DNA of 64,000 nucleotides, taken from contig OY781040.1 of NCBI GenBank assembly GCA_963676095.1, forward strand, positions 6,448,001 to 6,512,000. Reading direction: 5' to 3'. The translations under genes were made by a program, and so were the position numbers. Origin of the DNA: G963676095 sp963676095. GTDB taxonomy: Bacteria; Bacteroidota; Bacteroidia; Bacteroidales; Prolixibacteraceae. Below, one piece after another: positions 9,301 to 17,879 of the stretch. The first letter of the stretch is position 1; each line of letters opens with the position of its first letter. The notes below the pieces were generated by a model that saw only the letters and a program-made list of their open reading frames with translations, made no database searches and had not been told where the DNA came from.

Positions 9301-10718
9301 TAGTTTGCCTTTTGTGTCAGACGTTCGGCTGTCGAAATTTCCATGAAGGTAGATCCTCCTCCAATTCCAAAACTGCCACCGATATAGACAACGACATCCT
9401 CACCCTTGAGCATTCCGCTGTCGAGTAAAGATATCAGAGAGGATCTCACCATCTTGAACCGGTTTTTCTTGGGGACAATGAGGCTCGGACGGACACCGTA
9501 CGACAGTGCCAGTTGTCTTACTACTCTCATATTATAGCATTGGGCATAAACCGGGTTGTTACCCCTGAATGCTGCCAGGTAGCGTGCTGTTTTTCCAGTA
9601 AGCGTATTGGTTACTATTGCTGTGGTTTTCAGTTCATTTGATGCCTGAATTGCTGCTTCAGCCAGGTAAGCGACAACCTCATTTTCCACGGCAGGGATGG
9701 TAATATCATTACGTTTATCCTTTCCTGATTCAACTTCCATTGCAATCCGGCACATATACTGTACTGCTTCAACCGGGTATTTCCCGTAGGCAGTTTCTCC
9801 GCTAAGCATGATGGCATCGGCCCGGGAATAGATCGCGTTGGCCACGTCGCTTACCTCCGCGCGGGTCGGGCGGGGATACTCGATCATGCTGTGGAGCATT
9901 TGGGTAGCTATAATAACCGGTTTTTTGCGTTGTACGGCCTTTTTTATTAGCAGGCGCTGAATTCCTGGAATTTTTTCTGCTGCTATTTCTATGCCAAGGT
10001 CTCCTCGGGCTACCATAATACCATAGGCGTGGTCAAGTATCTCGTCAATATTGTTTACCCCATCTAAATTTTCAATCTTGGCAATAATTTTTATCGGGCT
10101 ATTGTATTTATCCAGCAGTTCCTGTACTTTGATTACATCTTCCTTGTTCCGCACAAAGGAATGAGCAATAAAATCGACATTGTTTTTTGCTGCGAATTCG
10201 ATAAACTTCTCATCCTTTTCCGATACAGAGGGAAGTTTCACGCTGAACCCCGGAGTGTTCACACTCTTTCTGTTCTTGATTGTGCCATGGTTTTCTACCC
10301 GGCATAAGACATAATCTTTTTTCTTCTCAACAACACTTAATTCAATTTCTCCATCATCTATGAGTATTTTACTGTTAGAAGGTATTTCAATATGAAAGTT
10401 AGGATAAGAAACAGAAAGTGTTTTTCTGTTTTCCTCGCTTTTCCTATCAATTCCTGATACCTCGATGAGCTGGTCAAGCTCTACTTCTATTGTGGGTTCC
10501 ACGTTAGTTGTCCTTATTTCAGGGCCTTTGGTGTCAACTAGAATTCCGATGGTATCAGAGACAGATCTTATATTTTCAATCATCTTCAATGCACCTTCTG
10601 TCGATATGTGCGCGGTATTTAAACGGGCCACATTCATTCCTGCTTTAAACAATGCTTCTACAAACTCAGGCTCGCATCTTTGATCTGAGATTGTGGCAAC
10701 GATTTTTGTGTGTTTCAT
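9300..10718 (-). CDS. pyk: Pyruvate kinase
   Basis: The enzyme converts phosphoenolpyruvate and ADP to pyruvate and ATP, the last step of glycolysis. The 472-residue protein starts MKHTKIVATISDQ. It has the substrate region LFKAGMNVARLNTAH, the catalytic lysine in IIAKIENLDGV, the metal and substrate motif GIMVARGDLGIEI, and IIATQMLHSMI with the PTRAEVSDVANAIYSRADAIMLSGETA block. The C-terminal domain (VTNTLTGKTARYLAAFRG) is present and no PEP-utilising extension is fused. It faces lolA across a shared terminator and lies downstream of aroQ, a neighbourhood I associate with Bacteroidales. The PEP carboxykinase 2 kb away acts in the opposing direction of the same metabolic node. Confidence 0.97.
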   Translation of the reverse strand: MKHTKIVATISDQRCEPEFVEALFKAGMNVARLNTAHISTEGALKMIENIRSVSDTIGILVDTKGPEIRTTNVEPTIEVELDQLIEVSGIDRKSEENRKTLSVSYPNFHIEIPSNSKILIDDGEIELSVVEKKKDYVLCRVENHGTIKNRKSVNTPGFSVKLPSVSEKDEKFIEFAAKNNVDFIAHSFVRNKEDVIKVQELLDKYNSPIKIIAKIENLDGVNNIDEILDHAYGIMVARGDLGIEIAAEKIPGIQRLLIKKAVQRKKPVIIATQMLHSMIEYPRPTRAEVSDVANAIYSRADAIMLSGETAYGKYPVEAVQYMCRIAMEVESGKDKRNDITIPAVENEVVAYLAEAAIQASNELKTTAIVTNTLTGKTARYLAAFRGNNPVYAQCYNMRVVRQLALSYGVRPSLIVPKKNRFKMVRSSLISLLDSGMLKGEDVVVYIGGSFGIGGGSTFMEISTAERLTQKAN

Positions 10719-10896
10719 TCGGAAAAACTTAAATAATTTAATCTATTTCTGCATTTCGTATAGAAACAAGCATGTCGACTGACCTGTTTGCCGTCAATCT
10801 TTGATAATAACCTCACAAATTACTTTTTGCGCAATTTTGTTTCTAAAATTCAACATCATGCTCGTTCCCTTATTTCTAAACCTAATTATGGGGGCA

Positions 10897-10904
10897 CAAA
10901 GATA
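10897..10904 (-). promoter_or_regulatory. Candidate promoter for pyk
   Basis: On the minus strand TATCTTTG matches TAnnTTTG, with TTTG 17 bases upstream (plus positions 10922-10925) as a possible -33 box. This gives pyk an mRNA leader of about 170 bases, in which I see no known riboswitch. Confidence 0.45.
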
Positions 10905-10964
10905 GATTTTTTTATTTTCTACAAATAAAATGCAGGGTTATGGAACCTTAAAATAATCTAAAGA

Positions 10965-11384
10965 TCATCTTTTGACAAAACTTTCTATAGCCAATCTGTA
11001 TGAATCGAGTCCGAATCCCATAATACTGCCTCTGCAAACCGGGCCTATCAGTGATTCATGTCTGAAGTTTTCCCGGGTTAGTATATTGGAAATATGAACT
11101 TCCACAACCGGTGTTTTTACTCCGGCAATAGCATCCCTGATGGCTACCGACGTATGCGTATAGGCCCCTGCATTAAGTACAATCCCGTCGTAGGAGAACC
11201 CGACTTCGTGGATTTTGTTTATAATTTCGCCCTCAACGTTCGATTGATAATATTCGAACGAAATTTCAGAATATTTTTCGACCAACGTTTGATAGTAGAG
11301 TTCAAAAGGCATATCGCCATAAATATTCTTTTCTCTCTTTCCCAGTAAATTTAAATTTGGACCATTAATTAACAATATTTTCAT
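10965..11384 (-). CDS. aroQ: 3-dehydroquinate dehydratase, type II
   Basis: The enzyme dehydrates 3-dehydroquinate to 3-dehydroshikimate in the shikimate pathway. The 139-residue product fits the small dodecameric type II class. Motifs are GPNLNLLGKRE at residues 7-17, the active-loop tyrosine in NIYGDM, the substrate motif NAGAYTHTSVAIRDAI, VEVHISNILTREN with the catalytic histidine, and RGSIMGFGLDSY near the end. It is divergent from xerD and upstream of pyk on the same strand, with a 246-base gap containing a separate pyk promoter candidate. CAAAATTA at 11513-11520 (minus TAATTTTG) could be its own -7 box. Confidence 0.96.
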   Translation of the reverse strand: MKILLINGPNLNLLGKREKNIYGDMPFELYYQTLVEKYSEISFEYYQSNVEGEIINKIHEVGFSYDGIVLNAGAYTHTSVAIRDAIAGVKTPVVEVHISNILTRENFRHESLIGPVCRGSIMGFGLDSYRLAIESFVKR

Positions 11385-11553
11385 TTTTATTCTCTTATTT
11401 TAAAAAAATATCTTATCTTTCGCTTTGTTGCCTACGTATTGAAAATTATGTAATCTTGGGGAAGAAACTATTTTCCAATCATGTAGGTAGCATATTTATT
11501 TATTACATCAACCAAAATTATTTAAATTGTTTTTAGAAAAAAATTAATTAATT

Positions 11554-12453
11554 ATGAAATGGGAAGATAGTAAAAAAGGCTTCGAAAATTTCTTGAGGTT
11601 GGAAAAATCATTATCACAAAATTCCGTTGCCGCTTACATTAATGACATTAATAAGTTGATGGCATTTTTGGACGAGAACTTCAAGAGATTAACACCTGAA
11701 AAGGTAAAACTCAATCACCTGAAAAGTTTTATTGAGTATATCAATGAAAGAGGCGTTTCTCCTCGTACCCAGGCAAGGACCATCTCCGGTATCAAATCTT
11801 TTTTCAAGTATTTACTGATGGAAGGAAAAATCAACAGCGATCCGACATCTTTACTGGAGTCGCCCAAGATTGGAAGAAAACTTCCGGAAGTATTGAGCAT
11901 GGAGGAAATCGACCTTATCATTGATGGAGTAGATCTGGCAAAACCGGAAGGACAGAGAAACAAAGCGATGCTTGAGACTCTTTATAGTTGCGGTTTACGT
12001 GTATCTGAGCTTGTCAACCTGAAAGTGACAAACCTGTTTTTCGATCAAGGGTTCATTAAAGTTGAAGGGAAATCGGAAAAAGAAAGGCTGGTCCCGGTGA
12101 GCTCCAAAGCAATCGAGGAAATTACCAGATATATTCAGGGATATCGTAAATCTTTGAAAATAAGCAAAGAATTTGAAAATGTCCTGTTCCTGAACAGGAG
12201 AGGTAAAAAGCTGAGCCGTGTTATGATCTTTACTATCATTAAAAACCTGGCAGAGAAGGTTGGGCTTAAAAAGAAAATCAGTCCTCATACTTTCAGGCAT
12301 TCTTTTGCTACTCACCTGATCTCGGGTGGTGCCGACTTACGGGCTGTGCAGGAAATGCTTGGGCATGAATCGATTCTTACAACTGAAATATACACTCATC
12401 TGGACCGGGATTACCTGAAAAATACAATTGCCCATTTTCATCCCCGTTCATAG
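11554..12453 (+). CDS. xerD: Tyrosine recombinase XerC/XerD
   Basis: This site-specific recombinase resolves chromosome dimers at dif under FtsK control. The 299-residue length is typical. An N-terminal SAM-like DNA-binding domain covers about residues 1-105 (RLEKSLSQNSVAAYINDI). The catalytic domain has the full set of active residues: R149 (CGLRVSEL), K173, H245 and R248 (HTFRHSFATHL), H271 (MLGHESI) and the nucleophile Y280 (EIYTHLD). It is a lone gene divergent from aroQ with no integrative-element features nearby, so it is the housekeeping recombinase and not a phage integrase. XerC and XerD cannot be told apart with certainty here; D is favoured because Bacteroidota genomes usually call this locus xerD. 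Confidence 0.93.
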   Translation: MKWEDSKKGFENFLRLEKSLSQNSVAAYINDINKLMAFLDENFKRLTPEKVKLNHLKSFIEYINERGVSPRTQARTISGIKSFFKYLLMEGKINSDPTSLLESPKIGRKLPEVLSMEEIDLIIDGVDLAKPEGQRNKAMLETLYSCGLRVSELVNLKVTNLFFDQGFIKVEGKSEKERLVPVSSKAIEEITRYIQGYRKSLKISKEFENVLFLNRRGKKLSRVMIFTIIKNLAEKVGLKKKISPHTFRHSFATHLISGGADLRAVQEMLGHESILTTEIYTHLDRDYLKNTIAHFHPRS

Positions 12454-12581
12454 TCAGGAACTGTATTTTGGAGAGAGATTTTTGAAATCAGTATACTGCA
12501 AGGCACCAGTATGTTAACTTTTGCGGTTAATGATTTCTTAACGTATGAATTGCTAAAGGTATTATCCTTTATTGATTAGGA

Positions 12582-12615
12582 GACAGGGTGTTAATAAACG
12601 CCCTGTCTGCATTTT
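12582..12615 (+). terminator. Hairpin between xerD and pckA
   Basis: GACAGGG and CCCTGTC form a 7-bp GC-rich stem with a 13-base loop, followed by GCATTTT. The short T-run makes it a weak intrinsic terminator, placed 130 bases after the xerD stop. Confidence 0.5.
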
Positions 12616-12680
12616 AGCATAGTAATCATGAAATCAGGGTAATTTAAAACCGCTAACCCGGCCTGATCCAGGAAAAAAAT

Positions 12681-12688
12681 TAATTTTG
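12681..12688 (+). promoter_or_regulatory. Candidate -7 box for pckA
   Basis: TAATTTTG is an exact TAnnTTTG match, 50 bases upstream of the pckA ATG at 12739. No convincing -33 element. Confidence 0.45.
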
Positions 12689-12738
12689 TCTTCCGAGAAA
12701 AATGGTTTGTTGGAAATATTAATTTTTAATTCGTGATT

Positions 12739-14342
12739 ATGAAAAATTTAGATTTATCTAAGTACGGTATCACCGACGTCAAAGAAATTGTTTATAACCC
12801 ATCTTACGATTTGTTATTTGAAGAAGAGACCAAGGCTGGTCTTGAGGGATATGAAAGGGGGGTGGTAACCGAACTTGGTGCTGTTAATGTAATGACCGGG
12901 ATTTTTACCGGGCGTTCTCCAAAAGATAAGTTCATTGTAAAAGATGACACAACAAAAGATACGATTTGGTGGACATCTCCGGAAGCTCCGAATGATAATA
13001 AACCTACTACGCCTGAAGTATGGAAAGAACTGAAAGCACTTAGTGCAAAACAGCTTTCCGGAAAAAAGCTTTATGTGGTTGATACCTTTTGCGGGGCGAA
13101 TCCAGATAGCCGTCTGAAAGTTCGTTTTATCATGGAGGTTGCCTGGCAGGCTCATTTCGTTAAGAATATGTTTATCCGCCCGAGTGAAGAAGAACTGGCC
13201 AACTATGGTGAACCTGATTTCGTTTCAATGAACGCTTCAAAACCACGAATCCGAAATGGAAAGAGCAAGGCCTGAATTCAGAAGTATATACTGTTTTCAA
13301 CCTTACTGAAAAAATGCACGTTGTCGGAGGAAGCTGGTATGGCGGTGAAATGAAGAAGGGTATTTTTGCCATGATGAACTATTACCTTCCATTGCGTGGT
13401 ATGGCAGCAATGCACTGTTCTGCAAATGTTGGAAAAGATGGCGATACTGCAATTTTCTTCGGCCTTTCCGGAACAGGAAAGACTACCCTTTCAACCGATC
13501 CTAAGCGTCAGCTGATCGGTGATGATGAACATGGATGGGATGATGACGGTGTCTTTAACTTCGAAGGCGGTTGTTATGCCAAAACAATCAATCTTGACCC
13601 GGAAGCAGAACCGGACATCTACCGGGCTATTAAACGCAATGCTCTTCTAGAGAATGTTACTGTTGACGGAAACGGGAAAATTGACTTTACTGATAAGTCG
13701 GTTACTGAGAATACCCGGGTATCTTATCCTATCTATCACATTGACAATATTGTTAAGCCTGTCTCAAAAGCAGGACCTGCCCAAAAGGTTATTTTCCTGA
13801 GTGCCGATGCGTTTGGGGTACTGCCTCCTGTCAGCAAACTGACCAAAGAACAGACCAAGTACCATTTCCTTTCCGGATTTACGGCAAAACTGGCTGGAAC
13901 AGAACGTGGTGTAACAACACCTCAGCCTACTTTCTCGGCTTGTTTCGGTAAGGCTTTCCTTTCATTACACCCGACGAAATATGGTCAGGAACTGGTAAAG
14001 AAGATGGAAGCTAACGGGGCTGAGGCATATCTGGTAAATACTGGTTGGAACGGAACTGGTAAACGTATTTCCATAAAAGATACCCGTGGAATTATCGATG
14101 CTATTCTGAACGGAGATATTGAGAAGGCTGAAACAAAGCAAATTCCTATTTTTAATCTTGAAGTTCCTACCTCTCTGCCGGGAGTTGATCCGAAGATCCT
14201 TGATCCTCGTGATACTTATGCTGATGCAAAGGAATGGGAAGAAAAGGCAAAAGATCTTGCTGCACGTTTCATCAAGAACTTTGTTCAATATACAGACAAT
14301 GAAGAAGGGAAAGCTCTTGTAGCTGCCGGTCCTCAGTTGTAA
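12739..14342 (+). pseudogene. pckA: PEP carboxykinase (ATP), broken by a one-base frameshift
   Basis: The enzyme interconverts oxaloacetate and phosphoenolpyruvate using ATP/ADP. The first frame runs from the ATG at 12739 (MKNLDLSKYGITDVKEI, then MTGIFTGRSPKDKFIV) to a stop at 13275. From about 13242 the homology continues in another frame (NPKWKEQGLNSEVYTVFNL) through the P-loop (GLSGTGKTTLS) and DDEHGWDDDG to 14342. Adding one A to the AAAA run at 13239-13242 restores an unbroken protein with the expected NASK-TTNP junction and about 534 residues, the family length. Both halves are otherwise intact and free of decay, so a homopolymer sequencing error is the simplest reading; a recent true mutation is the alternative. 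A strong terminator follows. Confidence 0.9.
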
Positions 14343-14365
14343 TTATATTTAGATTATTATAGCTA

Positions 14366-14395
14366 AAGCCCTGTCGAAAGCACAGGGCTTTTTTA
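14366..14395. terminator. Intrinsic terminator after pckA
   Basis: AAGCCCTGT and ACAGGGCTT form a perfect 9-bp stem with a 7-base loop, followed by TTTTTT. It closes pckA, and the convergent epimerase gene ends right beside it. The A-run on the left is weak, so it mainly serves the plus strand. Confidence 0.85.
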
Positions 14396-14396
14396 T

Positions 14397-15287
14397 TCAT
14401 TTTTGCGGAATACTGTAATCTTGGTTTTTGCTTGTGGCATCTTTCAGCGCACTGGAAATGGAGGCGTGAATAAATTGATAACCTTGTTCTGTAAGCCTTT
14501 GAGGAATAACAACCGGATTGCTCAACATTAGGGAAGCTGCATTTCCGTAAATCAGTCTCAGTACAAACGCGGGAACTTTAAGAAAAGCCGGCTTCTTAAG
14601 AAGTCCTGCGAGTGTTTTTGTAAATGTTTTATTGTCTATCTGATCCGGGGCAACCAGGTTGTAGGTTCCTTCAAAGTTTTGATCCGTGATACTCTGATAG
14701 ATAGCTTCCGTTAAATCGTCAATATGAATGTACGGAAAAGATTGTTTTCCGCTGCCGATACAACCACCGAGCCCGGCTTTAAATACAGGAAGGAGCTTCT
14801 TTATTGTTTGAGATTCTTTTCCAAGCACCATTCCAAGCCTGAAAATCACCCTTCTGACATTTTTGTCGAGGCCGGAAGATGAGTTTTCCCAATCTTTCAC
14901 AACATTTCCAAGAAAGCCATTATTAAAGTCACGGCTTGATTCATCATGAATTTTATCGTTCGTATAAATACCGGTAGCCGATGCCGATATAAAAACAGGC
15001 GGACGTAAGCCGGGGGACAGTTCGTTGATCGCATTTGTTAGGTTCCAGGTTGTCTGGATACGGCTATTATAAATGATTGCCTTGTTTGATTTGGTCCACC
15101 TTTGTAAAACCGGTGCTCCTGCCAGATTAATCACTGCACCGGTCCCTGACAGGTATGATGACAATTGTTCCTGGGCTCCGTAGATAAATATCCTGCTTAC
15201 CGGCTTGATCACGAATCCTTTCGATTCGAGATACCGGCTAAGGTTTCTTCCGATGTATCCGTTTGCTCCTGTTATTGCAATATTCAT
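14397..15287 (-). CDS. TIGR01777 family NAD(P)-binding epimerase (YfcH-like)
   Basis: An extended short-chain dehydrogenase-like protein of 296 residues. The dinucleotide-binding glycine motif GANGYIG is at residues 7-13. The family signatures INLAGAPVLQRWTKSNKAIIYNSR, SASATGIYT, RLGMVLGKES and GSGKQSFPYIHIDDLTEAI follow in the expected order, as does a C-terminal segment (FLKVPAFVLRLIYGNAASLMLSNPVVIPQRL) typical of YfcH. The canonical YxxxK pair is not obvious, as is common in this family. The substrate is unknown. It is convergent with pckA and divergent from the PBP1A gene, so it is probably transcribed alone. Confidence 0.9.
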   Translation of the reverse strand: MNIAITGANGYIGRNLSRYLESKGFVIKPVSRIFIYGAQEQLSSYLSGTGAVINLAGAPVLQRWTKSNKAIIYNSRIQTTWNLTNAINELSPGLRPPVFISASATGIYTNDKIHDESSRDFNNGFLGNVVKDWENSSSGLDKNVRRVIFRLGMVLGKESQTIKKLLPVFKAGLGGCIGSGKQSFPYIHIDDLTEAIYQSITDQNFEGTYNLVAPDQIDNKTFTKTLAGLLKKPAFLKVPAFVLRLIYGNAASLMLSNPVVIPQRLTEQGYQFIHASISSALKDATSKNQDYSIPQK

Positions 15288-15411
15288 TTTTTTATTTCCG
15301 GCTCTCTTTTCCAGCTATTAAATGATGTTCGTTTATTATTAATACAATTATGTTTTTGAAAAGTTTTCTCAGTAAATAAAATTTGAATGAATAAATTTTG
15401 ATTTTATTAGT

Positions 15412-15419
15412 TAGTTTTG
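15412..15419 (+). promoter_or_regulatory. Candidate -7 box for PBP1A gene
   Basis: TAGTTTTG matches TAnnTTTG, 16 bases before the ATG at 15436. A TTG occurs at 15398 but is too close for a standard -33 box. Confidence 0.4.
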
Positions 15420-15435
15420 GTCGAAAATTTTGGAC

Positions 15436-17835
15436 ATGCCACAGACGAAAAATCAGCAAAAGAAAAAGAATACTAAAAATAAAAAGAGCAATAAACCAGG
15501 AAGAAAACGATCTTCTTCCCGGGAAATTGTGAGTTTATTATTTAAAGTAGCAGCGACAGGAATTATTTTCCTGGTTCTTCTTTTTCTTGCAGTATATTTT
15601 GGTTTTCTGGGTTATGTTCCGAGTACGGCCCAGTTGCATGATATTAAAAATCCTCAGGCATCCGAGGTTTTTTCAGCAGAGGGAAAACTTCTTGGTCGTT
15701 ATTATATTGAGAACCGGAGCAATGTGAGCTATAAAGATATATCTCCGAATGTTATCCATGCACTGGTTGCTACTGAGGATTCCCGGTTTTATGAACACAG
15801 GGGAATTGATGAAGTTGCTTTATTCAGGGTACTTGTGAAAACAATTCTGCTACAGGACCACAGCGCGGGCGGGGGAAGTACACTTAGCCAACAGATTGCC
15901 AAGAACCTGTTTCCTCGTAATAGTTTGTGGATTTTCTCAATGCCTGTTAATAAAATAAGGGAAGCTATCATCGCTTACCGGTTGGAGCGTATTTATACAA
16001 AAGAAGAAATATTGACTTTATATCTGAATACGGTTCCGTTCGGGGAGAATGTATTTGGTATTGAAGTTGCTGCAGAACGTTATTTCAGTAAAGCTCCCAG
16101 AAACCTGACCGTTGATGAAGCTGCGGTTCTGGTTGGTATGCTGAAAGCCAATAATGCCTATAACCCGAGGCTTCATCCCAAAAGATCACTTGAACGCAGA
16201 AATACGGTGATCTCCCAGATGGTGAAGTATAAGTATTTGACTGAAGCCCAGGGGAAGATTTTTCAGGAAAAACTTTTGACCCTTCATTATCAAAGGATTT
16301 CCTATAATGAAGGACCCGCAACTTATTTTCTGGAAATGCTCCGGCCTGAGTTGACAGACTGGTGCCAATCTCACAAAAAGGAGAATGGCGATCCCTATAA
16401 TTTATATACGGACGGACTGAAAATAAAAACGACATTAAATTATGATTATCAGATTATTGCACAGCAGGCTGTAACTGAGTACATGAAAGATTTACAAGGG
16501 GTTTTTGACAAACATTGGGAAAATAAAGAACCTTGGTACAATAATCCTTCTATTTTACAACGTGCCATACGCCGGACCGATAGGTACCGTAATATGGCGG
16601 CCGACGGAAAAACAGAGGCTGAGATCAAAAATGCTTTCAGTCAAAAAATAGAAACAACCCTTTTTTCATGGAATGGGGATAAACAGGTTATCACAACACC
16701 TCTCGATTCAGTCAAATATTATCTGAGGATGCTCAATGCCGGCTTTATTGCCGTTGACCCAATGACGGGTGATTTAAAGGCCTGGGTCGGAGGCACGGAT
16801 TTCCGGTACTTTAAATACGACCATGCAACTGCAGTCCGTCAGGTTGGATCTACCTTTAAACCGTTTGTTTACTTGTCCGCTCTTCAGAACGGAATGAGCC
16901 CATATGTCTACTATCCGAATGAACGAAAGGTTTATCATGAGTATAACGATTGGTCACCAAGGAATTCTCATGACGAGTATGAAGGCTATTATACGATGCA
17001 AGGGGCTCTGGCAAAATCCGTAAACACTGTTGCTGTTGATGTTCTGGTACAGTCGGGTATTGACAACACTGTTTCTCTGGCCCACGAGTTGGGTATTGAG
17101 CATGATTTGCCTGTTTTTCCTTCACTTGCCCTGGGGGTTGCTTCAGTCAGCCTTCGGGAAATGGTAACAGCATATTGCTCGATCCTGAACGGGGGCACCC
17201 GCTTTGACCCTTATTATCTTGTATCGATCAGTGATAGCAAGGGCAAGGTCATGGAAACTTTTAACAGACCTGCACCTCACCGTGTTTCTGTCGACGAGGA
17301 CAATTGCAGGATCCTTGTGCATATGCTTGAGGCTGTTGTCGATAGCGGGACAGGAACAGCAATTCGTTCCAAGTATAATGTTCCCGGCGATTTTGCAGGG
17401 AAAACAGGGACTACTCAAAATCAATCGGACGGTTGGTTTGTCGGGATGAATCCCCGTTTGGTTACTGGTTGCTGGGTGGGGGCAGAAGACCCTGGAATCC
17501 ATTTCAGGTCCATTACATATGGACAAGGGGCCTATATGGCTTTGCCCGTTGTCGGTAAATTTTTCAATAAATTGTATCAGTTACCTCGCTATGCAAATAT
17601 GCGGTATGCTACATTCAATGAGCCGGATCCGGAGATCCTTGCCGAACTCGACATTCCCCAGTACAGGGAAATGCTTGAAAGGAGCAGTATCGGAGATATT
17701 ATCCATAGTATTTTTTCAAAAAACGACAAGTCTCAGCAGGATGAACTGAAAGAAAAACAGGAGGAGGAATCCCAGGATAAGGGAAAGAAAAAAGTTTGGG
17801 ATGCAATTAAAGATATCTTCAAAAAGAAAAAATAG
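15436..17835 (+). CDS. Penicillin-binding protein 1A, bifunctional
   Basis: This class A PBP polymerises glycan strands and cross-links peptides in the periplasm. It begins with a lysine-rich cytoplasmic tail and one membrane anchor (about residues 35-60, VAATGIIFLVLLFLAVYFGF). The GT51 domain follows, with the catalytic glutamate in ATEDSRFYEHRGID and the GGSTLSQQIAKNLF motif. The transpeptidase domain has SxxK as STFK, SVN (AKSVNTVAVD) and KTGTT. The C-terminus is a charged tail (KNDKSQQDELKEKQEEE...). An in-frame TTG at 15430 is the alternative start; the ATG at 15436 is better placed. About 800 residues is normal for the class. A ClC gene begins 45 bases downstream with its own promoter. 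Confidence 0.95.
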   Translation: MPQTKNQQKKKNTKNKKSNKPGRKRSSSREIVSLLFKVAATGIIFLVLLFLAVYFGFLGYVPSTAQLHDIKNPQASEVFSAEGKLLGRYYIENRSNVSYKDISPNVIHALVATEDSRFYEHRGIDEVALFRVLVKTILLQDHSAGGGSTLSQQIAKNLFPRNSLWIFSMPVNKIREAIIAYRLERIYTKEEILTLYLNTVPFGENVFGIEVAAERYFSKAPRNLTVDEAAVLVGMLKANNAYNPRLHPKRSLERRNTVISQMVKYKYLTEAQGKIFQEKLLTLHYQRISYNEGPATYFLEMLRPELTDWCQSHKKENGDPYNLYTDGLKIKTTLNYDYQIIAQQAVTEYMKDLQGVFDKHWENKEPWYNNPSILQRAIRRTDRYRNMAADGKTEAEIKNAFSQKIETTLFSWNGDKQVITTPLDSVKYYLRMLNAGFIAVDPMTGDLKAWVGGTDFRYFKYDHATAVRQVGSTFKPFVYLSALQNGMSPYVYYPNERKVYHEYNDWSPRNSHDEYEGYYTMQGALAKSVNTVAVDVLVQSGIDNTVSLAHELGIEHDLPVFPSLALGVASVSLREMVTAYCSILNGGTRFDPYYLVSISDSKGKVMETFNRPAPHRVSVDEDNCRILVHMLEAVVDSGTGTAIRSKYNVPGDFAGKTGTTQNQSDGWFVGMNPRLVTGCWVGAEDPGIHFRSITYGQGAYMALPVVGKFFNKLYQLPRYANMRYATFNEPDPEILAELDIPQYREMLERSSIGDIIHSIFSKNDKSQQDELKEKQEEESQDKGKKKVWDAIKDIFKKKK

Positions 17836-17864
17836 TTTCTTATCTTAAACGTTCTGTTAAATGT

Positions 17865-17872
17865 TAATTTTG
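17865..17872 (+). promoter_or_regulatory. -7 box almost touching the first ClC start
   Basis: TAATTTTG ends only 7 bases before the ATG at 17880. With transcription normally starting about 6-7 bases after this box, the mRNA would begin at or next to the start codon, giving a leaderless or near-leaderless message. Confidence 0.45.
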
Positions 17873-17879
17873 TCGCCGG

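Noticed and set aside
13236..13250. Programmed -1 frameshift in pckA
   Set aside because: A -1 slip at AAA would restore the product, but TTCAAAA is not a good slippery heptamer because the P-site codon re-pairs poorly. No clear downstream structure was seen, and PckA is not known to use frameshifting.
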